DNA of 64,000 bases from Melioribacteraceae bacterium (GTDB lineage: Bacteria; Bacteroidota; Ignavibacteria; Ignavibacteriales; Melioribacteraceae): NCBI GenBank assembly GCA_026983955.1, contig JALSTB010000018.1, positions 1 to 64,000 on the forward strand, in the 5' to 3' direction. The notes under the pieces are model-generated. The model saw only the letters and a list, made by a program, of their open reading frames with translations, ran no database searches and was not told the origin of the DNA. The position numbers and the translations under genes are program-made. This document shows, piece after piece, positions 15,568-24,509 of the stretch (within the stretch, counting starts at the first letter, position 1; every line of letters begins with the position of its first letter).

Positions 15568-16689
15568 ATGCCGGAATCAGCCTTGAAATATCTCAGTTAC
15601 CAACCCGTAAGGGATGTTGTATTTGTTTTGGGTGCCGGAGCTTCACATCCCGATGGCGTTCCGCTGCAGCGCCACATTCTGCCGATGATTCTCTCCGGCG
15701 GCATTAAAGATATTGACGAATCGGAAATGGGTATTCAGGTCAAGCGATTTATCAAGGAGAATTTCACATACAACGCCGAAGCCAACCAATATCCGCAGCT
15801 CGAAGCGGTTTTCGGTTTCCTCGATTATTTCATTCAACGTAACGAAAGTCTTAACGCAAACTACGATTATTACAACATAATCAAAATAAAAGAATATCTG
15901 ATTAAGCTTATACACTACATTGTAAATTTACGAACCGAGAAAAAAAGTAAATATTACCATCTGTTTTGGGAAGGAATTATCGAAAACAACAAAAACGTTT
16001 CCGTAATTACATTAAATTACGATACGTTATTGGAACAGGCGTTCGATTTTCTTTTCCAAAAACACGGTTACATCGATTATTGCTTCCATCTGATGAATTA
16101 CGACAAAACGGAAAAACTTAAACAGTTTAATTTCTGGGTAAATCCGCGAGAACCGGTGCAGATTAATGAAGGAGACGATCCGGTTGCGTTTAAAATAATC
16201 AAGGTACACGGGAGTCTTAACTGGAAATATTGTAACTGTTGCAATCAAACCCTGCTTACGCCTTGGGACAGGCACATAGATTTACACCGCGGAAAATTTA
16301 TGGGATTCACATATCCCGAAAAAGAAGAATACGAATACAAGTGTCCGATGGACGGAACGGAATTTCAAACACTAATAATGCCGCCTTCTTATGTTAAATC
16401 CCTCGATCAACCTGTTATCATTCAATTGTTGGCTGAAGCGGCACGGGAAATAAGGGATGCTAAAAAAATTATTTTTATCGGTTATTCCCTTTCCGATGCG
16501 GACGTTCATATTAAGGCATTGTTCAAAAAACAAATAAAACCCGATACGGAAATAATTGTGGTTAACACAAGAAATTCACCTACTCTTAAAAATAAATACT
16601 ATGCTATTTCAAAAAATATTACATTTAAAAACCTGTCATTCGAAGAGATGGTAACACACAAAGAAATAATGAAGGAATTATTAACTTAA
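15568..16689 (+). CDS. SIR2-like domain protein
   Basis: 373 residues, cytoplasmic. The SIR2 NAD-binding features are intact: VLGAGASHPDG (GAGAS at 22-26), TLNYD (148-152, with the Asn that contacts NAD), the likely catalytic His214 in KVHGSLNW, and GYSLSDAD (305-312). A cysteine cluster CNCC (222-225) and C259 may form a zinc site. It differs from sirtuin deacylases such as the one at 38740 by a large helical insert (about 60-140) and resembles the SIR2_2 type found as NADase modules in defence proteins. No obvious defence partner is next to it; a PadR regulator follows 13 bases later. Confidence 0.82.
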   Translation: MPESALKYLSYQPVRDVVFVLGAGASHPDGVPLQRHILPMILSGGIKDIDESEMGIQVKRFIKENFTYNAEANQYPQLEAVFGFLDYFIQRNESLNANYDYYNIIKIKEYLIKLIHYIVNLRTEKKSKYYHLFWEGIIENNKNVSVITLNYDTLLEQAFDFLFQKHGYIDYCFHLMNYDKTEKLKQFNFWVNPREPVQINEGDDPVAFKIIKVHGSLNWKYCNCCNQTLLTPWDRHIDLHRGKFMGFTYPEKEEYEYKCPMDGTEFQTLIMPPSYVKSLDQPVIIQLLAEAAREIRDAKKIIFIGYSLSDADVHIKALFKKQIKPDTEIIVVNTRNSPTLKNKYYAISKNITFKNLSFEEMVTHKEIMKELLT

Positions 16690-16702
16690 TCTTAAATTAA
16701 TT

Positions 16703-17284
16703 ATGTTATCCAAACTGTCAACGTTAATACTCGGAACGCTTGCGGCAAACAAAAAAAATCCTTACGAAATTATCCGCTTCTTGAAAGAAAACGAAATTAA
16801 CAAATGGTTTTCCGTTGCCGATTCAACCGTTTACGCAACGATTAATTCATTACGGAAAAAAGGATTGGTAACCGGGGAAAAATTCAAAGAAGGAAATTTT
16901 CCCGAAAAAACAGTCTATTCAATTACCGCTGAAGGAGAATATGAGCTTCACCATGCAATTGCAAAATATATTGAGCAAGGCGATTTGAATTCAACCGAAT
17001 TTGATATCGGCATTTTGTTGATGCACAATTTGAGTAAAGATGAATTGTTGAATATGTTGAAATCCAAATTGGAAAAACTCGAATCGAATTCATACGAATG
17101 GAAAAGGAAAATTGTCAACAATGAAATGAACATCGACAAACCTTTCACCGGTTTAACAATTTTGAAACACCGTTTATATCTCACCGAAGCGGAAATGAAA
17201 ACAATCAAGGAATTAATCAAAGAGATAAACATGAAAGACAAATTAATTCACTCGGATGAACATTTGGATTTAAGATTACAATAA
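16703..17284 (+). CDS. PadR family transcriptional regulator
   Basis: 193 residues. Residues 1-85 form a winged helix of the PadR type: LILGTLAANKKNPYEIIRFLKE, then STVYATINSLRKKGLVTGE and the wing YSITAEGEYEL. The C-terminal half (about 95-190) is helical with a coiled-coil stretch (ELLNMLKSKLEKLESNSYEWKRK), as in the dimerisation region of long PadR proteins (PadR/VirR-C type). It lies 13 bases after the SIR2 gene and 12 before a small secreted protein, so the three genes are probably co-transcribed. The ligand is unknown. Confidence 0.88.
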   Translation: MLSKLSTLILGTLAANKKNPYEIIRFLKENEINKWFSVADSTVYATINSLRKKGLVTGEKFKEGNFPEKTVYSITAEGEYELHHAIAKYIEQGDLNSTEFDIGILLMHNLSKDELLNMLKSKLEKLESNSYEWKRKIVNNEMNIDKPFTGLTILKHRLYLTEAEMKTIKELIKEINMKDKLIHSDEHLDLRLQ

Positions 17285-17296
17285 AAGAGAGGTAAA

Positions 17297-17674
17297 ATGA
17301 AAAAACTTAGTTTTGTTTTGTTAGTTTTCTTTTTATTTGTAAAATCGGTACCGGCACAAGAAAAATCTTTAATGCAAATTAAAGATATAGGCGGTTCGGT
17401 TTCGTTCACACTTCAAGCTCAAACAAGCAACCAATCAAATGTTACACAAATCCCTGTTGAATTATTGGACACTTTGACAAAAGTAAGTTATCTGAAACAT
17501 TTTCAATTTAACACGGGAAAGGACTCCCACATTTTCACAGCTTTGTTCGTTTTTACAAATTACGATAGTTTCAAAAAATGGTATTCGGCCGAAGAGACAC
17601 AAAGTTTGTTAAAAAAACTTACAGAATATTTTAACGGCAAATTGAATGAAAAATTTTCGTTCACGCGGAATTAA
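17297..17674 (+). CDS. small secreted protein of unknown function
   Basis: 125 residues. Good ribosome site (AGAGAGG) and a signal peptide (1-20, ending VPAQ). The mature part of about 105 residues has no cysteine and no motif I recognise; it is a mix of strands (GGSVSFTLQAQT) and helix (SLLKKLTEYFNGKL). It follows the PadR gene by 12 bases and ends before a large hairpin, so it closes this three-gene unit. Confidence 0.75.
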   Translation: MKKLSFVLLVFFLFVKSVPAQEKSLMQIKDIGGSVSFTLQAQTSNQSNVTQIPVELLDTLTKVSYLKHFQFNTGKDSHIFTALFVFTNYDSFKKWYSAEETQSLLKKLTEYFNGKLNEKFSFTRN

Positions 17675-17684
17675 ATTATAAATG

Positions 17685-17722
17685 TTCCGAAAAAACAAAC
17701 CGGTTGGTTGTTTTTCCGGAAT
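17685..17722. terminator. hairpin between convergent genes
   Basis: Imperfect inverted repeat: TTCCGAAAAAACAAACC against GGTTGTTTTTCCGGAA, with A- and T-runs inside the stem. Position between the plus gene ending at 17674 and the minus gene ending at 17861 fits a terminator that works in both directions. Confidence 0.5.
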
Positions 17723-17860
17723 TGCCGTAATTTTCATCCGAATTATATCTTTTATATTTTGAACAAATTATAATTTAATAATATTAAGTCTTATTATAAA
17801 TTACTTAATATTTGTGTAATTGAAATGCTTTAATTATACTTCTAACTTCGAACCGGTCAA

Positions 17861-19159
17861 TTAATGTGACGTAAAGTGCATTATTTCTTTCAAACGCTCA
17901 ATTCTTGTTTTGGCGTATTCCGTTAATTTTGGATCCGCGTTTTTCTGCTTTGCGAGGAATTTTTTATAATATTTTAACGCAACCGATTTGTCTTTGTAAT
18001 ATTTATCGTAAGCGATTGCAAGATAAAACAGTATGTTGGTATTACCCGGTGCGAATTCCCTTGCCTGTTGATAAGCCTTTATGGCATTTGCCAAATCGCC
18101 GGTCAATTCGTAACTGGCACCGAGGTTTATATACAATACATCCAAATATGTAGGGTAAATTAAATCGAGCGTCTTTTCGAAAAAGCGAACTGCTGTTTTA
18201 TAATCTTCTTTTTCTTTTAATATCAGTCCCAAATACATTGTGGTTATCGGGTTCTCGCTATCCAAATCGTATGATATGCGAAGGCTTTCATAAGCTTTAT
18301 TCAAAAAATCTTCCGGCGACTCCCCGGGCATCATTTTATTTGCTTTTGACAACGAATAGTATGAAAGTCCCAATTTCTGATGAACATCAGCAGAAGAATC
18401 ACCAAACATTACGGTTTGCTGTAATTTAACGATTGCCGTTCTGTACTTTTTCATTTTGAAATATAAATCCCCCGCCAATTTGTTCAGCTCCGCATTTTGG
18501 GTGTTATGTCCCAAAGCTTTGTTAACCACAACAAGTGCCGAATCGTATTTCTTTTCCGTGTAATATATTTTAGCCAAAAGGAGGGAGGACTTATCAGTAA
18601 AATAATTAGTGTTGAATAAATTCTTTAGCAAGTTGACAGCTGCCGTTGTATCCCCGTTTTTAATTTTGCAAAAAGCAAATCTTCGTACAAAGTAATCATT
18701 CAACGAATCGGACAATACCAAATCGCCGTACACTTTTTCAGCTTTACGGTAATCTTTCAAATCCATTAACACTTTACCCAATTTAATTTTTGCCTGAAAA
18801 TTATTCGAATCAACATCGAGCACTCTATCGAAATAATATTTTGAAATAACAGGCTTTCCCCATAAATCATATATATTTCCCAAAACGTAAAGGTATCCGG
18901 TGTTAAAAGCGTCTTGGCGTAACGCCCGGGAAATTTGCTTTGCAGCTTGTGGGTATTGCATCAAATTCATGTACGCAATTCCCAATTTGTAATTTTCCTT
19001 TGCTGTCAGTGAGTCTTTTTGCGAGAGGATTTGAATCACTTGTTTATACTTGCTTTCCAGCAGAAGTTTATCCACATCAACCGTATCCGGCGTTTGTGCG
19101 GTAAGAAGCGATGCCGGAATAAAAAAGATTAGAAGCAACAACAATTTCTTCATTTTCAT
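17861..19159 (-). CDS. secreted tetratricopeptide repeat protein
   Basis: 432 residues. Signal peptide 1-21 (ending LTAQ); the N-terminal MKMKK leaves two possible starts six bases apart. About ten TPR units fill the remainder, for example KLGIAYMNLMQYPQAAKQISRAL, KLAGDLYFKMKKYRTAIVKLQQ and NLGASYELTGDLANAIKAYQQA. No enzymatic domain. It should be a periplasmic or lipid-free scaffold for protein contacts. The downstream gene on the same strand is unrelated and a putative bidirectional terminator lies beyond its stop. Confidence 0.88.
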   Translation of the reverse strand: MKMKKLLLLLIFFIPASLLTAQTPDTVDVDKLLLESKYKQVIQILSQKDSLTAKENYKLGIAYMNLMQYPQAAKQISRALRQDAFNTGYLYVLGNIYDLWGKPVISKYYFDRVLDVDSNNFQAKIKLGKVLMDLKDYRKAEKVYGDLVLSDSLNDYFVRRFAFCKIKNGDTTAAVNLLKNLFNTNYFTDKSSLLLAKIYYTEKKYDSALVVVNKALGHNTQNAELNKLAGDLYFKMKKYRTAIVKLQQTVMFGDSSADVHQKLGLSYYSLSKANKMMPGESPEDFLNKAYESLRISYDLDSENPITTMYLGLILKEKEDYKTAVRFFEKTLDLIYPTYLDVLYINLGASYELTGDLANAIKAYQQAREFAPGNTNILFYLAIAYDKYYKDKSVALKYYKKFLAKQKNADPKLTEYAKTRIERLKEIMHFTSH

Positions 19160-19230
19160 AAGATTTGAATTTGAAAATACATTTTTAATATAGATGAAAT
19201 TTAACTAAAAATGTTTCCCTGTTTCAAATT

Positions 19231-21102
19231 TTATTTTAGAAGAATCATTCCCTTTGTAATCATGTAGGAACCGGCTTCCAAGCGGTAATAATAAATTCCA
19301 CTGCTCAAATTACTTCCGTCAAAAACTACGGAATATTCACCCGGAGCTTCCGTTCCGTTTACCAATTCGGTTACTTTTCTGCCAAGCACATCGTAAACTG
19401 CAAGTTTAACATCAACGGGTTTGCCAAGTGATGGAATCGTATATCTTATTGTGGTGGAAGGATTAAAAGGATTGGGATAATTTTGATACAGCTTAAAACC
19501 TGCGGGTAAATTTTCATCTTCAACCGATAAAACCGGACCGTTGTAAATTAACCGGAAAGCATCGGCAATTGCCGGACCGGTTTGCGATGCTTTTACTTTG
19601 ATTGAAAGTTGCCCGTTATTATAAACAAACACTTCACCGAGATAATTCCATTGACCGCCGTTCAATCGCTGGTTTTTCCGGAAAGCAAAATTTTCATTGT
19701 TATTGCTTGCAATAATTTCGGTATCGTAAGCATATACATCACCCGATTGCCACCATCCGTATAAATCGTAACTGCTGTTCGGGATTAAATTTTCGGCCAG
19801 GTAACCGGCATAAGCGTTTGTATCATCGACGGGTAATTTTATGTAATTTTCACCGTAAAATTTTTTGCCCGCATTTGCCACCGTTGCATTTCCGTTAACA
19901 AAACTTTGCGGATTATCCAGAACAACGCGTTTGGGGTGACTGATTTTAAGAAATTCCGCAATCGAATAAACCGTACGCTTACCTATTTCCGCCAAATTTT
20001 CGTTTGTTACTTCAATCAACGGTTTGCCGGAATCTTTAAAATAATTGTTGTACGGAGTTTCGTATGTCAGCGCCAATACTTGCTCGCCGTAATTGTTCCA
20101 TAGCCAACCTTCGGGGTAGCGCGAGCGTAAATTCGATTCGTTAAAATCTTCCTGTTCGAAATACGGATTGTCCGAAGCATTCAGATTAGCAAAGAAATAT
20201 TCTTTTTTATAAAATGCATCGGAAGTTGAGCTTGCGGTATGAATCCAGAAAGTACAATACGAAGAGGCTTGGGAATGCAAATTCAAAAAAACCGAAAACG
20301 GCTTCTCATCATTCAATTCTTTCATTCTTGCTCTCAAAATTTTCACCTCTTGAGAGGTTTCGCTTTCCGGTTTATCCCAATTCGATTCAAGGTCAACACC
20401 GCTGTAGTTTGTGCGTGAGCGACCGAAATAAACACCATCGGGATTTACAAACGGAACGATGTGGAAAACAATTTTGGTGAGATAGTAATTTATGACTTCT
20501 TTCCCGCTTAACAATTCATCAACAATTCCAAGGAAATGCCAAGAGCCCGGGGTTTCACCCGGGTGTGTTCTGGCGTGAATCCATACATTGAATTTTGAGC
20601 TGTCTTCAACCGTAAAATCGGTTACCGTTAATTCCTGAATGGGAAAATTTTGCGGTGTAAAACCGAGTGTATCGAGTTTTACTATATTTTTACCTTCCCA
20701 TTCCATTAATTTTTTCTGAAGAAACGAGTAATTAAACGGCGTATAATATGCAACGAAAACGGTATCTTGCTCGTATGTTTTTTCGAACTTGTTAATTTGC
20801 GGACTTTCGGCATCCGAAAATCTTACATAAACCTCATCGTCATACGAATACATTGCTTTTGTTACGTCACTGTTTTGGACTTCCACACTCACAAATTTGT
20901 TTTGCACTCCACTCATTCTGAAATAGAACCACCTTCCGCCTATATCTTCATGGGTTGTAACTTTGAAGTGAATCGAATCCGTTGTGCTTACCGTATTCAG
21001 GTTTCCGCTTTCGAAATTGGCATCGAAAACAATCTGGGAAAAAACGGGATTGAAAATGAAAAGGAAAATAATAAAGAAAAGACGGGATGCCGGTTTGCTC
21101 AT
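19231..21102 (-). CDS. M14 zinc carboxypeptidase with T9SS sorting domain
   Basis: 623 residues from the ATG at 21102; a TTG 15 bases earlier is possible. Signal peptide, then a beta-rich N-domain (about 25-150) as in cytosolic-carboxypeptidase-like (AGBL/M14-N) proteins. The peptidase domain follows with zinc ligands H180 and E183 (HARTHPGETPGSW) and H276 (FLNLHSQ), PFVNPDGVYFGRSRTN, and the catalytic E348 in ALTYETPYN. A carbohydrate-binding-like beta domain (about 390-520) and a T9SS sorting domain (YQNYPNPFNPSTTIRY) close the protein. It should cleave C-terminal residues from peptides outside the cell. This subtype is less usual among T9SS peptidases. Confidence 0.88.
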   Translation of the reverse strand: MSKPASRLFFIIFLFIFNPVFSQIVFDANFESGNLNTVSTTDSIHFKVTTHEDIGGRWFYFRMSGVQNKFVSVEVQNSDVTKAMYSYDDEVYVRFSDAESPQINKFEKTYEQDTVFVAYYTPFNYSFLQKKLMEWEGKNIVKLDTLGFTPQNFPIQELTVTDFTVEDSSKFNVWIHARTHPGETPGSWHFLGIVDELLSGKEVINYYLTKIVFHIVPFVNPDGVYFGRSRTNYSGVDLESNWDKPESETSQEVKILRARMKELNDEKPFSVFLNLHSQASSYCTFWIHTASSTSDAFYKKEYFFANLNASDNPYFEQEDFNESNLRSRYPEGWLWNNYGEQVLALTYETPYNNYFKDSGKPLIEVTNENLAEIGKRTVYSIAEFLKISHPKRVVLDNPQSFVNGNATVANAGKKFYGENYIKLPVDDTNAYAGYLAENLIPNSSYDLYGWWQSGDVYAYDTEIIASNNNENFAFRKNQRLNGGQWNYLGEVFVYNNGQLSIKVKASQTGPAIADAFRLIYNGPVLSVEDENLPAGFKLYQNYPNPFNPSTTIRYTIPSLGKPVDVKLAVYDVLGRKVTELVNGTEAPGEYSVVFDGSNLSSGIYYYRLEAGSYMITKGMILLK

Positions 21103-21197
21103 TTTATTTGTCCGCAAAAGTTAAGAAATACCAATTGCAAAATAACAATTCATAATCGATTAAAGAATTAAAAAATCAACCGGATTGTGTCCGTTAT

Positions 21198-21217
21198 CAC
21201 ATTTTAACGTAAATGTG
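21198..21217. repeat. inverted repeat upstream of a small membrane-protein gene
   Basis: Perfect 7-base arms CACATTT and AAATGTG with a six-base centre, 65 bases before the ATG at 21282 and within the divergent region shared with the M14 gene. It could be an operator; only one copy is seen. Confidence 0.3.
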
Positions 21218-21281
21218 CACACGGTCACAGTTTGGGCATCGTGTTTTGTACATATTTGAGACAAAAAAAAGAAAGGATATT

Positions 21282-21554
21282 ATGGAAAATTTAACAACGA
21301 AACAGGCACAACATTCAGTAAGCAGCGAATCCATAGCGCCGAAAAAATTGAAAACGTATGTAATTAATCCGCTTTCTTCAGCTGTTGCAGGTTTTGCATC
21401 ATTTTTTATTTTGATTTTATTCTCAAAATTGTTCAGTTATGTTGTAGGTTTTAATCCTTCATTTTCATTGGGAATTGAGGACGTGCTTTATTCTGCAATC
21501 GGATTCGGCTTGGTATTGATATACAAAACTATGGAGTTATTTAAGACTGAGTAA
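21282..21554 (+). CDS. small two-helix membrane protein
   Basis: 90 residues. I start it at the ATG at 21282, which has GAAAGGA seven bases upstream; the frame is open to 21213 without a site. A polar N-terminal part of about 30 residues precedes two hydrophobic segments (about 35-55 and 68-84) with a short loop. I do not recognise the family. The last 14 bases overlap the 3' end of prfA, which runs the opposite way. Confidence 0.7.
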   Translation: MENLTTKQAQHSVSSESIAPKKLKTYVINPLSSAVAGFASFFILILFSKLFSYVVGFNPSFSLGIEDVLYSAIGFGLVLIYKTMELFKTE

Positions 21555-22623
21555 TTCCTTCGTTAAGTTTTTCGGCTCTGTCGGCAAGTTTGAGTTTTTC
21601 AATCAATTCAAATAGATCGCCTTCCATGATATTTGAAAGATTGTAAAGGGTCAAACCGATTCTGTGGTCGGTTACTCTGTTTTGCGGATAGTTGTAAGTC
21701 CGTATTTTCTCGCTCCGGTCACCCGAGCGCACCATATTTTTTCTTTGAGCGGAAATTTCGGCTTCTTGTTTTTGTTTTTCCAAATCGTACAATCTTGTTT
21801 TCAAAACCTTCATTGCTTTTTGCCGGTTTTTCAATTGCGAACGTTCGTCTTGGCACTGCACAACAATGCCGGTGGGCAAATGGGTAATACGCACAGCGGT
21901 TTCAACTTTGTTTACATTCTGTCCCCCTGCGCCTCCGCTGCGGTAAATATCGATGCGCAAATCGTTCGGGTCAACTTCAATTTCCACATCTTCGGCTTGG
22001 GGCATTACAACTACCGATGCTGCGGAAGTATGAAGCCTGCCGCTTGCTTCGGTTACCGGCACACGCTGCACACGGTGCACCCCGCTTTCGAATTTCAAAT
22101 CGCCGTAAACGCCTTTTCCGCTAAGACTGAACACAACTTCTTTGATTCCGCCCATTGTGGAATCGTTAATATCGATAATTTCCTGTTTCCAACCTTTCAA
22201 TTCGGCAAAGCGGGAATACATTCTGAATAAATCGTTGGCAAAAATTGCGGCTTCGTCACCTCCGGTTCCCGCTCTTATTTCCATAATTACATCTTTATCG
22301 TCATCCGGGTCTTTGGGAATTAACAATATTTTTAATTTTTCTTCCAACTCTTCTTTCTTCTTTTCAAGCTCCGGCAATTCCGCCCCGGCCATTTCAATTA
22401 ATTCCTTATCATCCGATTCATCCATAATCTCTTTATTTTCTTTTATGTTTTTCAGAACCTCTTCATATTTTTTGTACGTTTCCACCAAATCAAGCAATTC
22501 ACTTCTTTTTTTGCTCAACTCTATAACTTTCTCCTGGTTGGAAAGCACCTCCGGATCGGCCAATTGCTTTTCAATTAAATCGAATTTTTCTTTTATTTCT
22601 CTTAATTTGTTTAATATTTCCAC
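21541..22623 (-). CDS. prfA: peptide chain release factor 1
   Basis: 360 residues, the usual length. The stop-codon recognition motif is P-V-T in RVPVTEASGR, the RF1-type PxT tripeptide that reads UAA and UAG. The catalytic GGQ is in GGAGGQNVNKVETAVR; its glutamine is normally methylated by PrmC. The N-terminal helical domain (1-100) and the ending HRIGLTLYNLSNIMEGD are family-typical. prfA here has no prmC next to it. Its 3' end overlaps a convergent small gene by 14 bases. Confidence 0.97.
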   Translation of the reverse strand: MEILNKLREIKEKFDLIEKQLADPEVLSNQEKVIELSKKRSELLDLVETYKKYEEVLKNIKENKEIMDESDDKELIEMAGAELPELEKKKEELEEKLKILLIPKDPDDDKDVIMEIRAGTGGDEAAIFANDLFRMYSRFAELKGWKQEIIDINDSTMGGIKEVVFSLSGKGVYGDLKFESGVHRVQRVPVTEASGRLHTSAASVVVMPQAEDVEIEVDPNDLRIDIYRSGGAGGQNVNKVETAVRITHLPTGIVVQCQDERSQLKNRQKAMKVLKTRLYDLEKQKQEAEISAQRKNMVRSGDRSEKIRTYNYPQNRVTDHRIGLTLYNLSNIMEGDLFELIEKLKLADRAEKLNEGITQS

Positions 22624-22966
22624 TTCTTCCCCGTTTTTACGACCCCGAAATATAGTAAAGTTCGGGTTGAATTACTAAATATGGTAAGTATGTACATTTT
22701 CCAAATTATTTTTGGTATCACAAAATTAAAATTATATATTTACAGTCATAACGGAGCCGTAAAAAGTTCCCGGTTAATCAGGGATTTACGGTTCTTAAGT
22801 AAATTAGTATAAAGATGTATCCAACAAAATATTTAGTCTTAATCACCCCCTTTTTTCTAACAAGAGATTTAAGATTCACCACTTTCCGGAAATACTAATA
22901 ATTTTTATTAACAAACATTAAAGAGTAAAAACTCAAAATAAACTAACAAAACGGGAGAGCCCTGAG
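22624..22966. other. 343-base divergent intergenic region with a stem-loop
   Basis: Region between prfA (minus) and the OmpA-like gene (plus). At 22754-22794 there is a hairpin: GAGCCGTAAA pairs with TTTACGGTTC (one G-T), and inside it TCCC (22768-22771) pairs with GGGA (22781-22784). No T-run follows, so it is not a plain terminator. A 27-codon ORF at 22815 has no support. Promoters must lie here but I cannot place them. Confidence 0.4.
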
Positions 22967-24397
22967 ATGAAAAACATAACAACCATTTTAGTAATAATTT
23001 TATCGCTCATTTTTAATTCACTTATAATGTCTCAAGACATCAAAGAAACATTGTTTAAGGATGCCAAAAAAAGTTTGGATTCGGCTCTGAAAATTAAAGC
23101 CGATGTTTTGTCGCCCACCAACTACGAAACCGCATTCGAATATTATAGGGAAGCGGAAGAGGATTTCAAAACCGGCGGGGATTTGAACGATATAAAGGAA
23201 GCATTAACAAAAGCAATATTTCACGCAAATAAAGCTAAGAAGGTTGTTGAACTTGCAAATGTAACATGCAGCAGTGCAATTAAAGCAAGGGAAGATGCGG
23301 TTTCGGCAAATGCCGAAAAGAACGCACCCGAATCGTGGAAAGAAGCGGAAGAAAAATTCCGGGATGCTTGCGAACAACTTGAAGACGGCGATGCAAAAGA
23401 TGCCGAAGAAATTTCGAAGGAAGCGGAGCAATTATACAGAAAAGCCGAACTCGAAGCAATTAAAGTTGCATACCTTGAAGATACGTGGGAATTATTAAAA
23501 AAAGCCGATGACGAAGACGTTGCCGATAAAGCTCCCAAAACAATTGCAAAAGCAAAAGAGCTGATTACCAAAGCGGAAAAAGAACTTCAGGAAAACCGTT
23601 ACGATACAGATGTTCCCCGCACACTGGCTCAAGAAGCAAATTACGAAGTTAAACATGCTTTTTTTATAAACAATTATGCAAAACAAGCGGAAGAAAACGA
23701 TAAAACAATCGAAGATATGATTCTTGAAGCGGAATCGGCAATCAATAAAATAGCAGTTGCATTAAACAGCAAACCCGATTTTTCTGAAGGAATTGATAAA
23801 ACCGCCGGAGAGTTGGCGCAATTAATTTCCAATTTGCAAAACGAACGGGACAGTTTGAAAAACAACTTGGAAGAGGCAAAACAAAAAATTGCATTGCTGG
23901 AAGAGCAAGTAAGCGGTATGTCAAAAGAAAAATCCAAATTGGCCGAACAGATGGCTAAAATTGAAAAAGTAAGGCAACAATACGAAAGTATAAGAAAATT
24001 ATTCAACGATAACGAAGCTCTTATTTATAAATCCGGTAACGATATTATAATCCGTCTGGTCGGTTTGAACTTTCCTTCCGGAAAATCGATAATAGAACCG
24101 AAATATTTCGGCCTTTTGGCAAAAGTGCAAAAAGCAATTAAGATGGTACCGGATTCAAAAATCACTATCGAAGGACACACCGATTCTTTTGGTAGCGATG
24201 AAAAGAACATGGAACTTTCCCAAGAAAGAGCTTTCGCCGTCAAACAATACTTAATTGCAAATATGAATTTACCGCAAGACAGAATCGAATCCATCGGTTA
24301 CGGCGAAACCAGACCAATAGCCAATAACCAGACCAAAGAAGGTAGAGCAAAAAACAGAAGAATCGATTTGGTAATTCATACCAATCCCGGAATCTGA
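22967..24397 (+). CDS. OmpA-family outer-membrane protein with long helical domain
   Basis: 476 residues. Signal peptide (1-22), then a long Ala/Glu/Lys-rich helical region (about 25-330) with repeated KAEKxL/EAxxA patterns like DUF4398 and a coiled coil at about 285-335. The C-terminal OmpA peptidoglycan-binding domain (about 360-473) contains ITIEGHTDSFGSDEKNMELSQERA and the ending RAKNRRIDLVI. The Asp in HTD and the Arg in RAKNRRID are those that bind diaminopimelate in the family. It has no beta-barrel, so it probably tethers the outer membrane or a periplasmic complex to the cell wall. Confidence 0.92.
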   Translation: MKNITTILVIILSLIFNSLIMSQDIKETLFKDAKKSLDSALKIKADVLSPTNYETAFEYYREAEEDFKTGGDLNDIKEALTKAIFHANKAKKVVELANVTCSSAIKAREDAVSANAEKNAPESWKEAEEKFRDACEQLEDGDAKDAEEISKEAEQLYRKAELEAIKVAYLEDTWELLKKADDEDVADKAPKTIAKAKELITKAEKELQENRYDTDVPRTLAQEANYEVKHAFFINNYAKQAEENDKTIEDMILEAESAINKIAVALNSKPDFSEGIDKTAGELAQLISNLQNERDSLKNNLEEAKQKIALLEEQVSGMSKEKSKLAEQMAKIEKVRQQYESIRKLFNDNEALIYKSGNDIIIRLVGLNFPSGKSIIEPKYFGLLAKVQKAIKMVPDSKITIEGHTDSFGSDEKNMELSQERAFAVKQYLIANMNLPQDRIESIGYGETRPIANNQTKEGRAKNRRIDLVIHTNPGI

Positions 24398-24404
24398 TTT
24401 TAAC

Positions 24405-24442
24405 AGCCGCGGGAACGAAAGTTTCTGCGGCTTTTCATTTTA
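24405..24442 (+). terminator. terminator of the OmpA-like gene
   Basis: AGCCGCGGGAAC pairs with GTTTCTGCGGCT (two G-T or mismatch positions) around a GAAA loop, followed by TTTTCATTTTAT. It starts 7 bases after the stop. Confidence 0.8.
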
Positions 24443-24509
24443 TCCCTCCTGCAATTGAAAAACTCATACCTATTTATTACATTGAATTAACTTTTCGGGG
24501 GAATAGAAA

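Noticed and set aside
22815-22898. 27-codon ORF in the prfA-OmpA spacer.
   Set aside because: It has no ribosome site, no recognisable motif and is within chance length for AT-rich DNA.
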